Source: Yersinia bercovieri ATCC 43970
Lineage (GTDB): Bacteria > Pseudomonadota > Gammaproteobacteria > Enterobacterales > Enterobacteriaceae
NCBI RefSeq assembly: GCF_013282745.1
Contig: NZ_CP054044.1
Location: 1,054,001 to 1,118,000, forward strand
Length of the DNA: 64,000 bases
Direction of reading: 5' to 3'
The translations under genes were made by a program, and so were the position numbers. The notes under the pieces were generated by a model. It saw only the letters and a program-made list of their open reading frames with translations, had not been told where the DNA came from and ran no database searches. Positions 15,013 through 26,736 of this stretch are shown here, in pieces (positions within the stretch are counted from its first letter, which is position 1; each line of letters begins with the position of its first letter).

Positions 15013-15549
15013 TCACTCACTTGCCACGACCTTCCCACATAACTTGCTGGCGCAAAAACGTTTGACGCCTTGTGCTGTTCTCTTTTCCATCAATAATGGA
15101 TAGTGGCAATAACCACAGTTTCCGGCAATAGGCTGCTGGTTAATGGTAAATTGGCAATCTGGATAGCGGTTACAGGCATGGAAAACCTTCCCAAACCGTG
15201 ACTTACGTTGCAACAGTTTTCCTTGACCGCATTGTGGGCAATCGATCGACGTCTCATCAGGTTTATCAATCACTTCAGTATGGTCACATTGTGGATATTG
15301 GCTGCAACCAATAAACATACCAAAACGCCCTTGCCGCAATACCATTTCTGAACCACATTCTGGACAAAGTTGCCCATCCAGAACTTTCACAATATGGCCA
15401 TCAGATTGCGCTTTTAGCGGGCGCATATACTGGCAGTCGGGATAATGCGAACAACCAAGGAATGGGCCATGGCCACCACTGCGAATGACTAAAGCCGATC
15501 CACATTCAGGACACGACCCATTATCCTTGGCAGTAACTGTTTTCGTCAT
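15013..15549 (-). CDS. yrdD: Topoisomerase-type zinc-finger protein YrdD
   Basis: This 178-residue protein consists of four C4 zinc ribbons (CPECGS..., CPECGSE..., CPQCGQG..., CGYCHYP...), each like the C-terminal DNA-binding repeats of topoisomerase I, but without a catalytic domain. Its function is unproven; it is presumably a DNA- or RNA-binding protein. I took ATG 15549 (MTKTVTAK) because it matches the E. coli length; the frame extends 14 codons upstream. It sits between smg and tsaC, as in E. coli. Confidence 0.9.
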   Translation of the reverse strand: MTKTVTAKDNGSCPECGSALVIRSGGHGPFLGCSHYPDCQYMRPLKAQSDGHIVKVLDGQLCPECGSEMVLRQGRFGMFIGCSQYPQCDHTEVIDKPDETSIDCPQCGQGKLLQRKSRFGKVFHACNRYPDCQFTINQQPIAGNCGYCHYPLLMEKRTAQGVKRFCASKLCGKVVASE

Positions 15550-15591
15550 AACGCCTTCTGTATCAAAATTATTAGCCCATGATGTTACCAC

Positions 15592-16065
15592 CTAGTGCAA
15601 ATAACCTTCATTGACTTCAAAAAGTAACTCTTCCATCTGCTGATAGGCAATTTCATAACCCGGTATGTTAAACAACACCATCAGCACAACCCACTTAAGA
15701 TCTTCCAGATCGATCTCATTAGAATCTAACGCCATAATACGATCGATAACCATTTCACGGGTATCAAAGTGTAGTACCTGAATTTGTTCAAGAAATAGGA
15801 TAAAACCACGACAACTGGTATCCAGGCGTTGAGACTCTTCCACAGTATAAATACGTAATGCTTGCGGATCGGCGGCATAGAGATAAGGTGCTTTCTGCCC
15901 TTCTTGTAAGTCAGCAAGAGCCTCCAACCAGTTCAGGGCGTTGTTGATATCCTCGCGATAGAAACCTGCGTCAGCAAGATCGTCAGTAATCTTATCTTGG
16001 TCGACAAGCATTTCCGACTCGTTATGCATATAAGTTTCAAATAAGTAAATTAAAACGTCGAACAT
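15592..16065 (-). CDS. smg: Smg protein (DUF494)
   Basis: This 157-residue protein belongs to the DUF494/Smg family, with the typical [12 protein letters not shown] start and VNEGYLH end. It is acidic and predicted cytoplasmic; no function is firmly known. Its start lies 29 bases inside the 3' end of dprA, an overlap also seen in E. coli, so it is translated from the same message. Confidence 0.93.
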   Translation of the reverse strand: MFDVLIYLFETYMHNESEMLVDQDKITDDLADAGFYREDINNALNWLEALADLQEGQKAPYLYAADPQALRIYTVEESQRLDTSCRGFILFLEQIQVLHFDTREMVIDRIMALDSNEIDLEDLKWVVLMVLFNIPGYEIAYQQMEELLFEVNEGYLH

Positions 16066-17158
16066 GGCCTGCCCTCCTTAATCGGACATAGCCGCCGGGT
16101 ACAGCTGCGATCCACCCTGCTAACTCCAGTTCGAGCAATTTGCTTACGATCTCTGGTACAGGTTGGCCGGCACGTTCGGCGACGACATCAACGGGTGTCA
16201 CCTCATCTCCTACGTTAGCCAACACATCAGCAAATGGCAATTCAACTTGCCTCTCTGATGAAGAAATAATTGCTTTCTCAGGTAATGATATCCATTGAAG
16301 TGAACCGCCTAGCTGCTCGGCGACCCCTTCTACCGAGCTTGCCAAATAGGCGCCTTGCTGGATCAGCCAATGTACACCTTCGCTGGTTTCACTCCCTAAT
16401 GGCCCCGGTAAAGCAAAAACATCTCTCCCTTGTTCAATAGCATAGCGGGCAGTAATTAAAGAGCCACTTTTCATTGTGGCCTCAACAACTAACACAGCCG
16501 AGCTTAATCCACTAATGATGCGGTTTCTTCTGGGGAAATGAGCGGCAATCGGTAATGCGGTCGTCAAAAACTCAGAGACCAAAGCCCCGCCTTGGTGTTC
16601 GATCTCTTTGGCTAACTGACTATGTCGCCGTGGATAGATATTTTCTAATCCGCTGCCTAATACCGCGATAGTCTTACCTTTCGCGCTCAAAGCCGCCTGA
16701 TGACAAATGCCATCTATCCCCATGGCGAGGCCGCTGGTGATAACTAACCCGGTTCGGGCCAGCTCTGAAGCAAAATGACGGCCCCACTGTTCGCCATAAT
16801 GGCTAAAATGGCGACTCCCAACCATGGCGACCTGTGGGCGATAGAGAACATCCAGCTCGCCGGAAACAAACAGCACCAAAGGTGCGCCTGAAATATGGGT
16901 TAAGCGGGGTGGGTAGCCTGGCTCACCATAGGTCAATAAGTGATGAGAGGGGTGATTCAACCAGGTTAATGTGGCTTCAATATAGTGGGGATCTACCTGA
17001 TAAAACTGCTGACATTGCTGCGGACTCAGCCCATAAGCGGCTAAGCGCCCAGGGTGAATATCACCACTGGCAAGTAACCGCCTGACCAATCCCCCGCTCT
17101 TCGCTACACCAAACCCCTTAACCTTGCTCATCCTGAGCCATAATTCTGCTGCTAACAT
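16037..17158 (-). CDS. dprA: DNA processing protein DprA (Smf)
   Basis: DprA loads RecA on incoming single-stranded DNA in naturally competent bacteria; its role in enterobacteria is unclear. The 373-residue protein has an N-terminal helix-hairpin-helix-like region, a Rossmann-like DprA core ([13 protein letters not shown] near 109, [10 protein letters not shown] near 140, GSGLENIYP near 168, [10 protein letters not shown] near 206) and a C-terminal winged-helix-like part. Length and motifs are intact, so it looks functional. It is divergent from def, with 133 bp between. Confidence 0.95.
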   Translation of the reverse strand: MLAAELWLRMSKVKGFGVAKSGGLVRRLLASGDIHPGRLAAYGLSPQQCQQFYQVDPHYIEATLTWLNHPSHHLLTYGEPGYPPRLTHISGAPLVLFVSGELDVLYRPQVAMVGSRHFSHYGEQWGRHFASELARTGLVITSGLAMGIDGICHQAALSAKGKTIAVLGSGLENIYPRRHSQLAKEIEHQGGALVSEFLTTALPIAAHFPRRNRIISGLSSAVLVVEATMKSGSLITARYAIEQGRDVFALPGPLGSETSEGVHWLIQQGAYLASSVEGVAEQLGGSLQWISLPEKAIISSSERQVELPFADVLANVGDEVTPVDVVAERAGQPVPEIVSKLLELELAGWIAAVPGGYVRLRRAGHVRRFNLLI

Positions 17159-17291
17159 ATCGCCTCCCTGGCTTGCTTTCTAAGCTGGCACCGATTTGTT
17201 CAATTGGTAGCCAATGCTGTCAATCCGAGCGAGAAATGTCTAGAATAGAGATTGAATATCATTCACTACTCGGACGCAGATCTAGATATTT

Positions 17292-17804
17292 ATGTCAGTA
17301 TTACAAGTATTACATTACCCAGATGAGCGGCTGCGCAAAATTGCTGCGCCGGTAAAAGAAGTCAATGGTGAAATCCAGCGCATTGTGGACGACATGTTCG
17401 AAACGATGTACGCAGAGGAAGGTATTGGTCTTGCCGCAACACAAGTGGATGTTCACCTGCAAATTATCGTCATTGATGTCTCGGAAAACCGTGACCAACG
17501 TCTGGTGCTAATTAACCCAGAGCTGTTGGAAAAAAGCGGTGAAACCGGCATCGAAGAGGGTTGTTTATCAATTCCTGAGCAACGTGCATTAGTTCCTCGA
17601 GCCGAAAAGGTAAAAATCAGAGCGCTGGATCGTGACGGTAAACCTTTCGAACTGGAAACTGATGATTTATTAGCAATTTGTATCCAGCATGAGATGGATC
17701 ATTTGGTTGGAAAACTATTTGTGGACTATTTGTCACCGCTGAAACGTCAGCGTATCCGCCAAAAGCTGGAGAAAATGGCCAAGTTGAATGCCCGTGACAA
17801 CTAA
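17292..17804 (+). CDS. def: Peptide deformylase
   Basis: Def removes the formyl group from the N-terminal methionine of nascent proteins, an Fe(II)-dependent hydrolysis. The 170-residue protein carries all three signature motifs: GIGLAATQ near 46, EGCLSIP near 90 with the metal-binding cysteine, and [12 protein letters not shown] near 132 with the metal histidines and catalytic glutamate. fmt begins 24 bases downstream, coupling the two formyl-methionine functions. Confidence 0.97.
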   Translation: MSVLQVLHYPDERLRKIAAPVKEVNGEIQRIVDDMFETMYAEEGIGLAATQVDVHLQIIVIDVSENRDQRLVLINPELLEKSGETGIEEGCLSIPEQRALVPRAEKVKIRALDRDGKPFELETDDLLAICIQHEMDHLVGKLFVDYLSPLKRQRIRQKLEKMAKLNARDN

Positions 17805-17828
17805 CCCTTTCTAATGCAGGAAACCTAC

Positions 17829-18776
17829 GTGTCTGACTCTTTGCGGATTATTTTTGCCGGAACTCCTGATTTTGCAGCGCGCCATCTCGGCGCGTTGTTG
17901 TCTTCCCAGCATCAGATTGTTGGTGTTTTTACTCAACCAGACCGCCCGGCGGGACGAGGTAACAAACTCACCCCTAGCCCGGTTAAAGTATTGGCAGAAC
18001 AACAGGGTATCCCCGTTTTTCAGCCAAAATCATTACGGCCAGAAGAGAACCAACATTTAGTTGCTGATCTTAATGCAGATATTATGGTAGTGGTCGCTTA
18101 TGGCCTGATTCTGCCAGCCTCTGTATTGGCAATGCCGCGATTAGGCTGCATCAATGTCCATGGTTCCCTGCTGCCACGCTGGCGTGGCGCTGCACCAATC
18201 CAACGTTCAGTATGGGCTGGAGATGCAAAAACTGGGGTTACCATCATGCAGATGGATGTTGGGCTAGATACTGGCGATATGTTGCATAAGATTGAATGTG
18301 ATATTCAGCCGGAAGATACTAGTGCGACACTGTACGATAAATTGGCACAATTAGGCCCTCAAGGCTTATTGATAACATTGCAACAATTGGCCGAAGGCCG
18401 TGCACAGCCAGAAGTACAAGATGAAGCACAAGTGACTTATGCAGAAAAACTCAGCAAAGAAGAGGCTAAATTGGATTGGTCACTTTCTGCGGCTCAGTTA
18501 GAACGTTGTATTCGTGCTTTCAATCCTTGGCCAGTTAGCTATTTTGTCGTTGATGAACAGCCGGTTAAAGTCTGGCAAGCAGAGGTACTCCCGGCTGTTG
18601 ATAATACCAAGCCTGGAACCATCATTCATGCTGATAAGCATGGTATCCAAGTGGCGACAGCCCAGGGTGTGTTAAATATCACTCAACTGCAACCTGCTGG
18701 GAAAAAAGCCATGTCTGCTGCTGACTTATTAAATTCACGTCGCGAGTGGTTCACTCCCGGTAACCAGTTAGCATAA
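17829..18776 (+). CDS. fmt: Methionyl-tRNA formyltransferase
   Basis: Fmt transfers a formyl group from 10-formyl-tetrahydrofolate to Met-tRNAfMet for translation initiation. The 315-residue protein has [11 protein letters not shown] at the start, the formyltransferase signature with [15 protein letters not shown] near 109-122 (Asn-His catalytic pair), GDTGDML-like LDTGDML near 143 and a C-terminal OB-like tRNA-binding domain. I take the GTG at 17829 (SDSLRIIF...) preceded by AGGAAAC; an in-frame ATG at 17814 would give five extra residues with poorer context. Confidence 0.95.
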   Translation: MSDSLRIIFAGTPDFAARHLGALLSSQHQIVGVFTQPDRPAGRGNKLTPSPVKVLAEQQGIPVFQPKSLRPEENQHLVADLNADIMVVVAYGLILPASVLAMPRLGCINVHGSLLPRWRGAAPIQRSVWAGDAKTGVTIMQMDVGLDTGDMLHKIECDIQPEDTSATLYDKLAQLGPQGLLITLQQLAEGRAQPEVQDEAQVTYAEKLSKEEAKLDWSLSAAQLERCIRAFNPWPVSYFVVDEQPVKVWQAEVLPAVDNTKPGTIIHADKHGIQVATAQGVLNITQLQPAGKKAMSAADLLNSRREWFTPGNQLA

Positions 18777-18792
18777 AAGATCTCTTTAGTCA

Positions 18793-18905
18793 TATACCCA
18801 ATAGATTTCATGGTGCAGGAAGGCGGCAAGCAAGAGAATCCCGATGAGCTTACACCAGTAAATGATTCGGGTGACACATCTGCAACTTGAAAGATGACGG
18901 GTATA
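18793..18905. repeat. ERIC (IRU) element, shortened copy
   Basis: The palindrome-like element runs from TATACCCAA to GACGGGTATA and contains the ERIC core AGAATCCCGATGAGCTTAC and GATTCGGGTGA. Compared with the full copy at 51524 it lacks about 13 bases after GGGTGA. It lies in the fmt-rsmB gap and, if transcribed, forms a long hairpin in the mRNA between the two genes. Confidence 0.88.
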
Positions 18906-18978
18906 AATTTCATTGCCCGATACTTCATCATCGGGCCTCTTTCCCTTTATTTGCTGACGTTTGTCGGCTTTTTTGGTT

Positions 18979-20274
18979 ATGAAAAACACATATAATCTCC
19001 GCAGCATCGCTGCCAAAGCAATTAGCCAGGTATTAGATCAGGGGCAATCGCTCAGTACCGTTTTGCCTGGGCTACACAACACTATTTCTGATAAAGATCG
19101 CGCATTGCTGCAGGAGTTGTGTTTTGGCACTTTGCGTGTCTTGCCGCAATTAGAGTGGTGCATCCAGCAGTTGATGGCTCGCCCGATGACGGGTAAGCAG
19201 CGCGTCTTTCATTATCTGATTATGGTTGGACTGTATCAGCTAATTTACACCCGTATTCCCCCCCATGCCGCGCTGGCAGAGACAGTCGAAGGTGCTACTG
19301 CGCTAAAACGCCCACAATTAAAGGGGCTGATTAACGGTGTATTGCGCCAATTCCAACGCCAACAAGTTGAACTACTGGAGCGTGCGGCAAATAATGATAG
19401 CCGCTATCTACATCCAAGCTGGTTATTGGCACGGATTAAGCTGGCTTATCCCGATCAGTGGCAGCAGATTTTGGATGCGAATAACCAGAAACCGCCAATG
19501 TGGTTACGTGTTAATCGCCTACACCATTCACGCAGTGAATATCTCGAACTCTTAAAACAAGCCGATATAGATGCTGCCCCGCATGATGCTTATCCCGATG
19601 CACTGCGTCTTATCACACCCTGTGCCGTCAGTGCGCTACCTGGTTTTGAACTTGGCTGGGTCACCGTGCAAGATGCATCAGCCCAGGGGTGTGTTGAACT
19701 GCTTGATCCACAAAATGGCGAACAGATCCTTGATCTCTGCGCAGCCCCCGGCGGCAAAACAACACATATTCTGGAAGCAGCACCAAAGGCCCATGTATTG
19801 GCGGTTGATATCGATGAGCAGCGCCTCAGCCGGGTGAAAGAGAATTTGCAACGCCTGCAACTGCATGCTGTCGTGCGTGTTGGCGATGGTAGAACCCCAG
19901 AAGCATGGTGCGGAGATCAACAATTTGATCGTATTTTGTTAGATGCGCCTTGCTCAGCAACCGGGGTTATTCGCCGCCACCCTGATATTAAGTGGTTACG
20001 CCGAGACAGTGACATTGCTGAACTAGCTCAATTGCAATCTGAGATCATTGAAGCTATCTGGCCTAAACTGAAAAAAGGTGGCGTAATGGTTTATGCTACC
20101 TGCTCTATATTGCCGGAAGAGAATCAGCAACAGATTGCCGCTTTCTTGCAGCGTCATTCTGAAGCCGAGTTGGTTGAAACAGGTACGACTGCAGCACCCG
20201 GTAAACAGAACCTGCCCCACCCTGAGGATGGCGACGGTTTCTTTTATGCCAAGTTAATCAAAAGGCTAAGTTGA
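18979..20274 (+). CDS. rsmB: 16S rRNA m5C967 methyltransferase
   Basis: RsmB (Sun/Fmu) methylates C967 of 16S rRNA. The 431-residue protein has an N-terminal NusB-like RNA-binding domain, the AdoMet loop [15 protein letters not shown] near 254, and the two catalytic-pair cysteines in DAPCSATG near 322 and [11 protein letters not shown] near 372. Start ATG 18979 (MKNTYNLRS) agrees with the family; six codons upstream are also open. An ERIC element separates it from fmt. Confidence 0.95.
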   Translation: MKNTYNLRSIAAKAISQVLDQGQSLSTVLPGLHNTISDKDRALLQELCFGTLRVLPQLEWCIQQLMARPMTGKQRVFHYLIMVGLYQLIYTRIPPHAALAETVEGATALKRPQLKGLINGVLRQFQRQQVELLERAANNDSRYLHPSWLLARIKLAYPDQWQQILDANNQKPPMWLRVNRLHHSRSEYLELLKQADIDAAPHDAYPDALRLITPCAVSALPGFELGWVTVQDASAQGCVELLDPQNGEQILDLCAAPGGKTTHILEAAPKAHVLAVDIDEQRLSRVKENLQRLQLHAVVRVGDGRTPEAWCGDQQFDRILLDAPCSATGVIRRHPDIKWLRRDSDIAELAQLQSEIIEAIWPKLKKGGVMVYATCSILPEENQQQIAAFLQRHSEAELVETGTTAAPGKQNLPHPEDGDGFFYAKLIKRLS

Positions 20275-20338
20275 TCGAAAAATAGTCGTGGCTTTTGCTA
20301 TGCCTCAAACCTAATTTCAGTGTGAAACAGAGAGCGCT

Positions 20339-21715
20339 ATGAAAATAATTATTCTCGGGGCGGGGCAAGTTGGTGGAACCCTGGCGGAAAATCTGGTGGG
20401 TGAAAACAATGATATCACTGTCGTTGATGTTGACTCCGGCCGTCTACGCCAGTTGCAAGATAAATTTGATCTACGTGTAGTCCAGGGGCATGGTTCCCAC
20501 CCTCGCGTGTTAAGAGAAGCGGGGGCAGAAGATGCCGACATGTTGGTTGCAGTGACGAATTCTGACGAAACCAATATGGTGGCCTGCCAAATCGCCTACT
20601 CACTATTTAATACGCCAAATCGTATTGCTCGTATTCGTTCAGCTGAATATATCCGTGAAGCCGACAAATTATTTCTTCCGGAAGCCGTTCCTATTGATCA
20701 TCTAATATCACCAGAGCAGCTGGTTACCGATTATATCTATAAATTAATCGAGTATCCTGGCGCATTGCAGGTGGTCAATTTTGCTGAAGGTAAAGTCAGT
20801 ATTGCCGCAGTTAAAGCCTATTATGGCGGGCCACTCGTAGGGAATGCATTGTCATCCCTACGTGAACATATGCCGCATATTGATACCCGCGTTGCCGCAA
20901 TATTTCGTCAAGATCGTCCGATTCGTCCCCAAGGCTCAACTATCATTGAAGCGGGTGATGAAGTCTTCTTTGTCGCAGCCTCACAGCATATTCGCGCGGT
21001 AATGAGTGAGTTACAGCGTTTAGAAAAACCCTACAAACGCATTATGATTGTTGGTGGCGGGAATGTGGGTGCAGGCTTAGCCCTACGATTAGAAAAAAAT
21101 TACAGCGTAAAATTAATTGAACGCGACCAGCAGAGAGCTGCTGAATTAGCCGAAATGCTGCATGACACAATCGTTTTTTATGGTGATGCTTCAGATCAAG
21201 AATTACTGGCAGAAGAGCACATCGAGCAGGTTGATGTTTTTATCGCGATTACCAATGATGATGAAGCTAATATCATGTCAGCTATGCTGGCAAAACGTAT
21301 GGGCGCAAAAAAGGCGATGGTATTAATCCAACGTAGCGCTTATGTCGATCTGGTTCAGGGAAGTGTCATTGATATTGTTATCTCACCACAACAGGCCACC
21401 ATTTCTGCACTATTAGGTCATGTTCGTAAAGCGGATATCGTCAGCGTATCCTCGCTAAGACGTGGTGTTGCTGAGGCAATAGAAGCGATTGCCCATGGTG
21501 ATGAAAGCACATCAAAAGTTGTCGGTCGAATGGTTGAAGATATCAAGTTGCCACCAGGTACGACGATTGGGGCTATTGTGCGCGGTGATGAAGTTATTAT
21601 TGCTAACGGTAATTCCATCATTAAGCAGGGCGATCATGTTGTGATGTTTATTACTCACAAGAAATTTGTTCCCGACGTTGAACGGTTGTTCCAACCAAGT
21701 CCATTCTTCTTGTAA
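20339..21715 (+). CDS. trkA: Trk potassium uptake regulatory subunit TrkA
   Basis: TrkA is the peripheral NAD(H)/ATP-binding ring that gates the TrkH/TrkG potassium channels at the inner membrane. The 458-residue protein has two RCK units, each with a Rossmann motif: [13 protein letters not shown] at residue 7 and [13 protein letters not shown] near 239, each followed by a TrkA-C domain. It is 64 bases after rsmB in the same direction, the enterobacterial arrangement. Confidence 0.97.
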   Translation: MKIIILGAGQVGGTLAENLVGENNDITVVDVDSGRLRQLQDKFDLRVVQGHGSHPRVLREAGAEDADMLVAVTNSDETNMVACQIAYSLFNTPNRIARIRSAEYIREADKLFLPEAVPIDHLISPEQLVTDYIYKLIEYPGALQVVNFAEGKVSIAAVKAYYGGPLVGNALSSLREHMPHIDTRVAAIFRQDRPIRPQGSTIIEAGDEVFFVAASQHIRAVMSELQRLEKPYKRIMIVGGGNVGAGLALRLEKNYSVKLIERDQQRAAELAEMLHDTIVFYGDASDQELLAEEHIEQVDVFIAITNDDEANIMSAMLAKRMGAKKAMVLIQRSAYVDLVQGSVIDIVISPQQATISALLGHVRKADIVSVSSLRRGVAEAIEAIAHGDESTSKVVGRMVEDIKLPPGTTIGAIVRGDEVIIANGNSIIKQGDHVVMFITHKKFVPDVERLFQPSPFFL

Positions 21716-21858
21716 TGAATAATAGTTAAGCTAACCAAGCTGACTGATAAATTAAAACTAATCCCATGGGAGATTGGGAAAAATTTCCTATAATTATGCT
21801 CGTGCCGGGTTTTATTTAGCTAAAATTAAGTCATTCATTTTGAAATGGGGTGTGGGTT

Positions 21859-22269
21859 ATGAGTTTTATGAAGGAGTTTCGTGAATTTGCCATGCGTGGC
21901 AATGTAGTAGACTTAGCTGTCGGTGTAATTATTGGTGCGGCATTTGGCAGGATTGTTTCTTCACTTGTTGCCGATATCATCATGCCCCCATTGGGCTTAT
22001 TACTAGGTGGCGTCGATTTTAAGCAATTCCATTTCGTATTACGTGCTGCCGAAGGGACGATACCCGCAGTTGTCATGAATTACGGTACCTTCATTCAAAG
22101 TATTTTTGATTTTGTTATTGTGGCCCTGGCAATATTCTCTGCAGTTAAGCTTATGAATAAAATGCGCCGTGAAAAAGCGGAAGAACCTGCGGCAGCGCCA
22201 GCACCAACAACTGAAGAGAAGCTATTAGCAGAGATTCGTGATTTGCTGAAAGCACAGCAATCAAAATAA
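21859..22269 (+). CDS. mscL: Large-conductance mechanosensitive channel
   Basis: MscL is a pentameric inner-membrane channel that opens under membrane tension during hypo-osmotic shock. The 136-residue protein starts [12 protein letters not shown] (amphipathic N-terminal helix), has TM1 with the [17 protein letters not shown] pore segment (about 16-40), TM2 (about 72-97) and a charged C-terminal bundle. I chose ATG 21859 over the ATG three codons upstream because MSFMKEF is the family start. Confidence 0.96.
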   Translation: MSFMKEFREFAMRGNVVDLAVGVIIGAAFGRIVSSLVADIIMPPLGLLLGGVDFKQFHFVLRAAEGTIPAVVMNYGTFIQSIFDFVIVALAIFSAVKLMNKMRREKAEEPAAAPAPTTEEKLLAEIRDLLKAQQSK

Positions 22270-22290
22270 TTTCGATTCGTTCGTACGTTA

Positions 22291-22316
22291 ACGCCATCAA
22301 ACGATGGCGTTTTTAT
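22291..22316 (+). terminator. Rho-independent terminator of mscL
   Basis: ACGCCATC / GATGGCGT form a perfect 8-bp stem followed by TTTTATT, 21 bases after the mscL stop. Confidence 0.88.
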
Positions 22317-22326
22317 TACCCTTAAA

Positions 22327-22527
22327 TCAGAAGGCCAGTGGTAAATAATCTATCGACTGCTTACCACTGGCCTCCCAGTTACCGCCTTTTACGTGTTTAT
22401 CTTTACGCTGATAACTCCCTTTCCCTTTACTACTCTTCTCAATGCGCTGCCTAAAAAGTGGATCATGGAGTAGCGCTTCTAATGCATTATCTTTTATTTT
22501 TCCTTTGGTATGGCGATATGTCGTCAT
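22327..22527 (-). CDS. arfA: Alternative ribosome-rescue factor ArfA
   Basis: ArfA recruits RF2 to ribosomes stalled on non-stop mRNA and backs up tmRNA. The 66-residue protein has the conserved N-terminal part ([20 protein letters not shown] near residue 6) and the basic GKGSYQRK and GNWEASGK segments that occupy the mRNA channel. The gene carries a 13-bp perfect hairpin over its last 15 codons (22332-22373), so the functional product is probably a truncated protein made from a cleaved or prematurely ended mRNA. It is convergent with mscL, as in E. coli. Confidence 0.93.
   Translation of the reverse strand: MTTYRHTKGKIKDNALEALLHDPLFRQRIEKSSKGKGSYQRKDKHVKGGNWEASGKQSIDYLPLAF
22332..22373 (-). 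promoter_or_regulatory. Intragenic hairpin in arfA (RNase III / termination signal)
   Basis: AGGCCAGTGGTAA and TTACCACTGGCCT are perfect 13-bp complements with a 16-base loop, located from codon 52 to the last sense codon of arfA. In E. coli a hairpin inside arfA yields non-stop message that tmRNA targets, making ArfA appear only when tmRNA fails. The position here fits that circuit. Confidence 0.8.
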
Positions 22528-22617
22528 AATAGTGCCTCACTGATGATATAGATTAAAAAACCAACAAATGATACTGCTTGTTTGAACTGAGTTAAACCCC
22601 CATCTAAAAATTTAGCC

Positions 22618-23037
22618 TTAAACTAATTCTTCCGCCGCTCCCTGCTCCAATGCTTCCAGAATAGAGCAATAAGTCGTCGCATGTGAACTACCACAACAAG
22701 CATTACTGAGACGTTTCAGTGACTCATGCATTTTTTTCAGCTCAGCAATCTTGCTTTCTACATCATGTAACCGCGAATCGACAATTGCCTTGGATTCCTG
22801 ACAAGTATGATGTGCCGGATCAACACGGATCGACAGTAATTCAGCGATAGTTTCCAATGTAAACCCGAGCTGCTTTGCATAACGGATAAAACGCAAGCGC
22901 TGCAAATCTTGTTCAGTGTAAAGTCTATAACCGCCTTCCGTCCGTTCACCATGTTGCATCATTCCCTGTTTTTCATAATAACGGATAGTATCTGGTGTAA
23001 CATCAGCAAGTTTAGCGAGTTGCCCAATCTTTAACAT
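22618..23037 (-). CDS. zntR: ZntR, zinc-responsive MerR-family regulator
   Basis: ZntR activates zntA, the zinc/cadmium/lead exporting ATPase, when it binds Zn(II). The 139-residue protein has the MerR winged helix-turn-helix (IGQLAKLADVTPDTIRYYEKQG), a dimerisation coiled coil, and all the zinc ligands of the E. coli protein at the same positions: C79, C114, C115, H119 and C124. The target gene is not in this window. It follows yhdN by three bases. Confidence 0.95.
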   Translation of the reverse strand: MLKIGQLAKLADVTPDTIRYYEKQGMMQHGERTEGGYRLYTEQDLQRLRFIRYAKQLGFTLETIAELLSIRVDPAHHTCQESKAIVDSRLHDVESKIAELKKMHESLKRLSNACCGSSHATTYCSILEALEQGAAEELV

Positions 23038-23040
23038 GTA

Positions 23041-23412
23041 TTACTCCTCTTTAGACAGCTTATCTGCCACTTTATGCTGATACTCGTTGTGCAAAAAATC
23101 AGTGCTAAAGCCCGCTTGTCTCAATCGCATCTCTAGCAAGGCCAGCTGCTTATGTAGTTTTGCATGATCATCATGCTGCTTTTCTAGCTGCGATAACAAG
23201 TCAACAATAGTAAGTGCTTCCTTGCGGTCCTGTAATTGAGGGGGCAGGTATCCTGCATTTTTCAGTAATCTATACCCGACTCTCAGATCAAGAGGAACAA
23301 AGAGATCATCATCGAGTTGTAGTGGCTTGCCATTTCCTGGCAAATTATCGAGTTCGCCATTTTCCAGGGCTTGGATAATGTGTCTTTCAGCCCATTCATC
23401 GATTAATACCAT
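23041..23412 (-). CDS. yhdN: DUF1992 (DnaJ-homologue C28 type) protein YhdN
   Basis: This 123-residue protein matches the DUF1992 family, with the conserved start IDEWAERHIIQALENGELDNLPGNGKPL split here as IDEWAERHI and LPGNGKPL. It is predicted to be cytoplasmic and helical, with a coiled-coil-prone C-terminal half. The function is unknown. It is immediately upstream of zntR and probably cotranscribed, as in E. coli. Confidence 0.88.
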   Translation of the reverse strand: MVLIDEWAERHIIQALENGELDNLPGNGKPLQLDDDLFVPLDLRVGYRLLKNAGYLPPQLQDRKEALTIVDLLSQLEKQHDDHAKLHKQLALLEMRLRQAGFSTDFLHNEYQHKVADKLSKEE

Positions 23413-23539
23413 GTCACACCCCAGAGAGAAGATCTCTCAAAATTGAAGGTTAGTTAAGATTAATGGGCTCATGGATAAATAATAGGGGGAAAAGAGATAA
23501 AGCACGAGAGTATGCATTACGTCATTGAATTATGGACGT

Positions 23540-23567
23540 AAAAAAACCGGGCAAGCCCGGTTTTTTT
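23540..23567 (-). terminator. Rho-independent terminator of the alpha operon
   Basis: The symmetric element AAAAAAACCGGGC AA GCCCGGTTTTTTT lies 14 bases past the rplQ stop. It has a 6-bp GC stem with T runs on both strands, so it can end transcription in either direction. Confidence 0.92.
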
Positions 23568-23580
23568 ACGCGTTTACAGA

Positions 23581-23994
<414 letters not shown>

Positions 23995-24010
23995 TTAACC
24001 TGTGATCCGG

Positions 24011-25000
24011 TTACTCGTCAGCAATGCTAGCTGGCGGCCAATTTTCTAGGCGCATGCCTAAAGAAAGACCACGTGAAGCGAGCACGTCTTTAATCTCAGT
24101 AAGAGATTTTTTACCCAGGTTCGGCGTTTTCAGCAACTCAACCTCGGTACGCTGTACCAGATCACCGATGTAGTGGATAGCTTCTGCCTTGAGGCAGTTA
24201 GCAGAGCGGACAGTCAATTCCAGATCGTCAACAGGGCGCAGCAGGATCGGATCAAACTCTGGCTTCTCTTCTTTAACTTCCGGTTGACGTACATCACGTA
24301 GGTCAACGAAAGCTTCAAGCTGTTCAGCCAAGATAGTTGCCGCACGGCGGATCGCCTCTTCAGGATCGATCGTACCATTGGTTTCCATCTCGATAACCAA
24401 CTTGTCCAGGTCGGTACGCTGTTCTACACGCGCTGCTTCAACATTGTAGGCAATACGCTCTACAGGGCTATAGCATGCGTCTACTAACAGACGACCAATC
24501 GGGCGCTCATCTTCTTCCGAATGAATTCGGGCAGAAGCCGGCACATAACCACGACCACGTTGAACTTTGATACGCATACTAATAGATGCGTTTTCATCGG
24601 TCAGGTGGCAGATAACGTGCTGCGGCTTGACGATTTCGACATCACCATCATGGGTGATATCGGCTGCAGTCACAGGGCCAATGCCAGACTTATTCAGGGT
24701 AAGAATAACTTCATCTTTACCCTGAACTCTCACCGCCAGCCCTTTCAGGTTGAGCAGGATCTCCAGGATATCTTCCTGTACGCCTTCTTTGGTGCTGTAC
24801 TCATGCAGTACACCATCAATCTCAACCTCGGTCACCGCGCAACCCGGCATAGATGAAAGCAGAATACGGCGCAGTGCGTTGCCGAGAGTATGGCCAAAGC
24901 CACGCTCTAACGGCTCAAGGGTCACCTTGGCGTGCGTCGAACTGACTTGCTCGATATCTACCAGGCGCGGTTTTAGAAACTCTGTCACAGAACCCTGCAT
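24011..25000 (-). CDS. rpoA: RNA polymerase alpha subunit
   Basis: Alpha nucleates polymerase assembly through its N-terminal domain and contacts UP elements and activators such as CRP through its C-terminal domain. The 329-residue protein has [17 protein letters not shown] near residue 37 and the CTD with VRSANCL near 264-270, which contains the DNA-contact arginine. CRP, one partner of this domain, is encoded in the same window at 62897. Confidence 0.98.
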
Positions 25001-25025
25001 TGTGTCCTCTCTTTGGTACTAAGCT

Positions 25026-25664
<639 letters not shown>

Positions 25665-25676
25665 CTAAAAGCAGCG

Positions 25677-26069
<393 letters not shown>

Positions 26070-26082
26070 TCAATCACCCCGA

Positions 26083-26439
26083 TTATTTCTTGATCGGTTT
26101 ACGCGGACCCTTACGGGTACGTGCGTTGGTCTTAGTACGCTGACCGCGAACTGGTAGACCACGACGATGACGCAAACCACGATAAGTCCCAAGGTCCATC
26201 AGACGCTTGATGCTCAGGGTCACCTCACGACGCAGATCACCTTCTACAACGTACTTGGCAACTTCGTCACGCAGCTTCTCGATTTGCTCTTCAGACAGCT
26301 CACTGATCTTAACATTTTCAGCAATACCCGCTGCAACACAGATAGCCTGTGAGCGAGTTTTACCGATGCCGTAGATCGCAGTTAATGCGATAACGGTATG
26401 TTTCTGATCAGGAATGTTAATGCCTGCTATACGGGCCAC
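26083..26439 (-). CDS. rpsM: Ribosomal protein S13 (GTG start)
   Basis: S13 is in the head of the 30S subunit and bridges to the 50S and the P-site tRNA through its basic tail. The 118-residue protein begins [13 protein letters not shown] and ends in the GPRKPIKK tail. The start codon is GTG at 26439, preceded by TAGGAG, as in E. coli, where this start lies inside the S4-binding pseudoknot that controls the alpha operon. Confidence 0.97.
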   Translation of the reverse strand: MARIAGINIPDQKHTVIALTAIYGIGKTRSQAICVAAGIAENVKISELSEEQIEKLRDEVAKYVVEGDLRREVTLSIKRLMDLGTYRGLRHRRGLPVRGQRTKTNARTRKGPRKPIKK

Positions 26440-26533
26440 TATGCACTCCTACTATTTTATACAGCAATACCATTCTGAAAAGCCCGTTTTCAGGATACTC
26501 AAATAGCATTGCAGTCACATACAAAAGATTGGC
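26440..26533 (-). promoter_or_regulatory. S4-binding leader (alpha operon pseudoknot)
   Basis: The rpsM leader on the minus strand contains GAGTATCCTGAAAACGGGC and TTTTCAG followed by the TAGTAGGAGTGCATAGTG start region, very similar to the E. coli alpha-operon leader that folds into a pseudoknot bound by S4. Regulation is inferred from that similarity; the folding was not computed. Confidence 0.65.
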
Positions 26534-26539
26534 TGGCTA

Positions 26540-26568
26540 ATCTAGCCAGCTCAACCCAACTTTGCAAG
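26540..26568 (-). promoter_or_regulatory. Alpha operon promoter
   Basis: TTGCAA (26563-26568) and TAGATT (26540-26545) are 17 bases apart on the minus strand. The -10 lies in the loop of a CTGGCTA/TAGCCAG hairpin (26534-26550), the same arrangement as in E. coli, where hairpin and promoter overlap downstream of rpmJ. Confidence 0.7.
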
Positions 26569-26586
26569 AAAAATATGCAAGATAAA

Positions 26587-26736
<150 letters not shown>

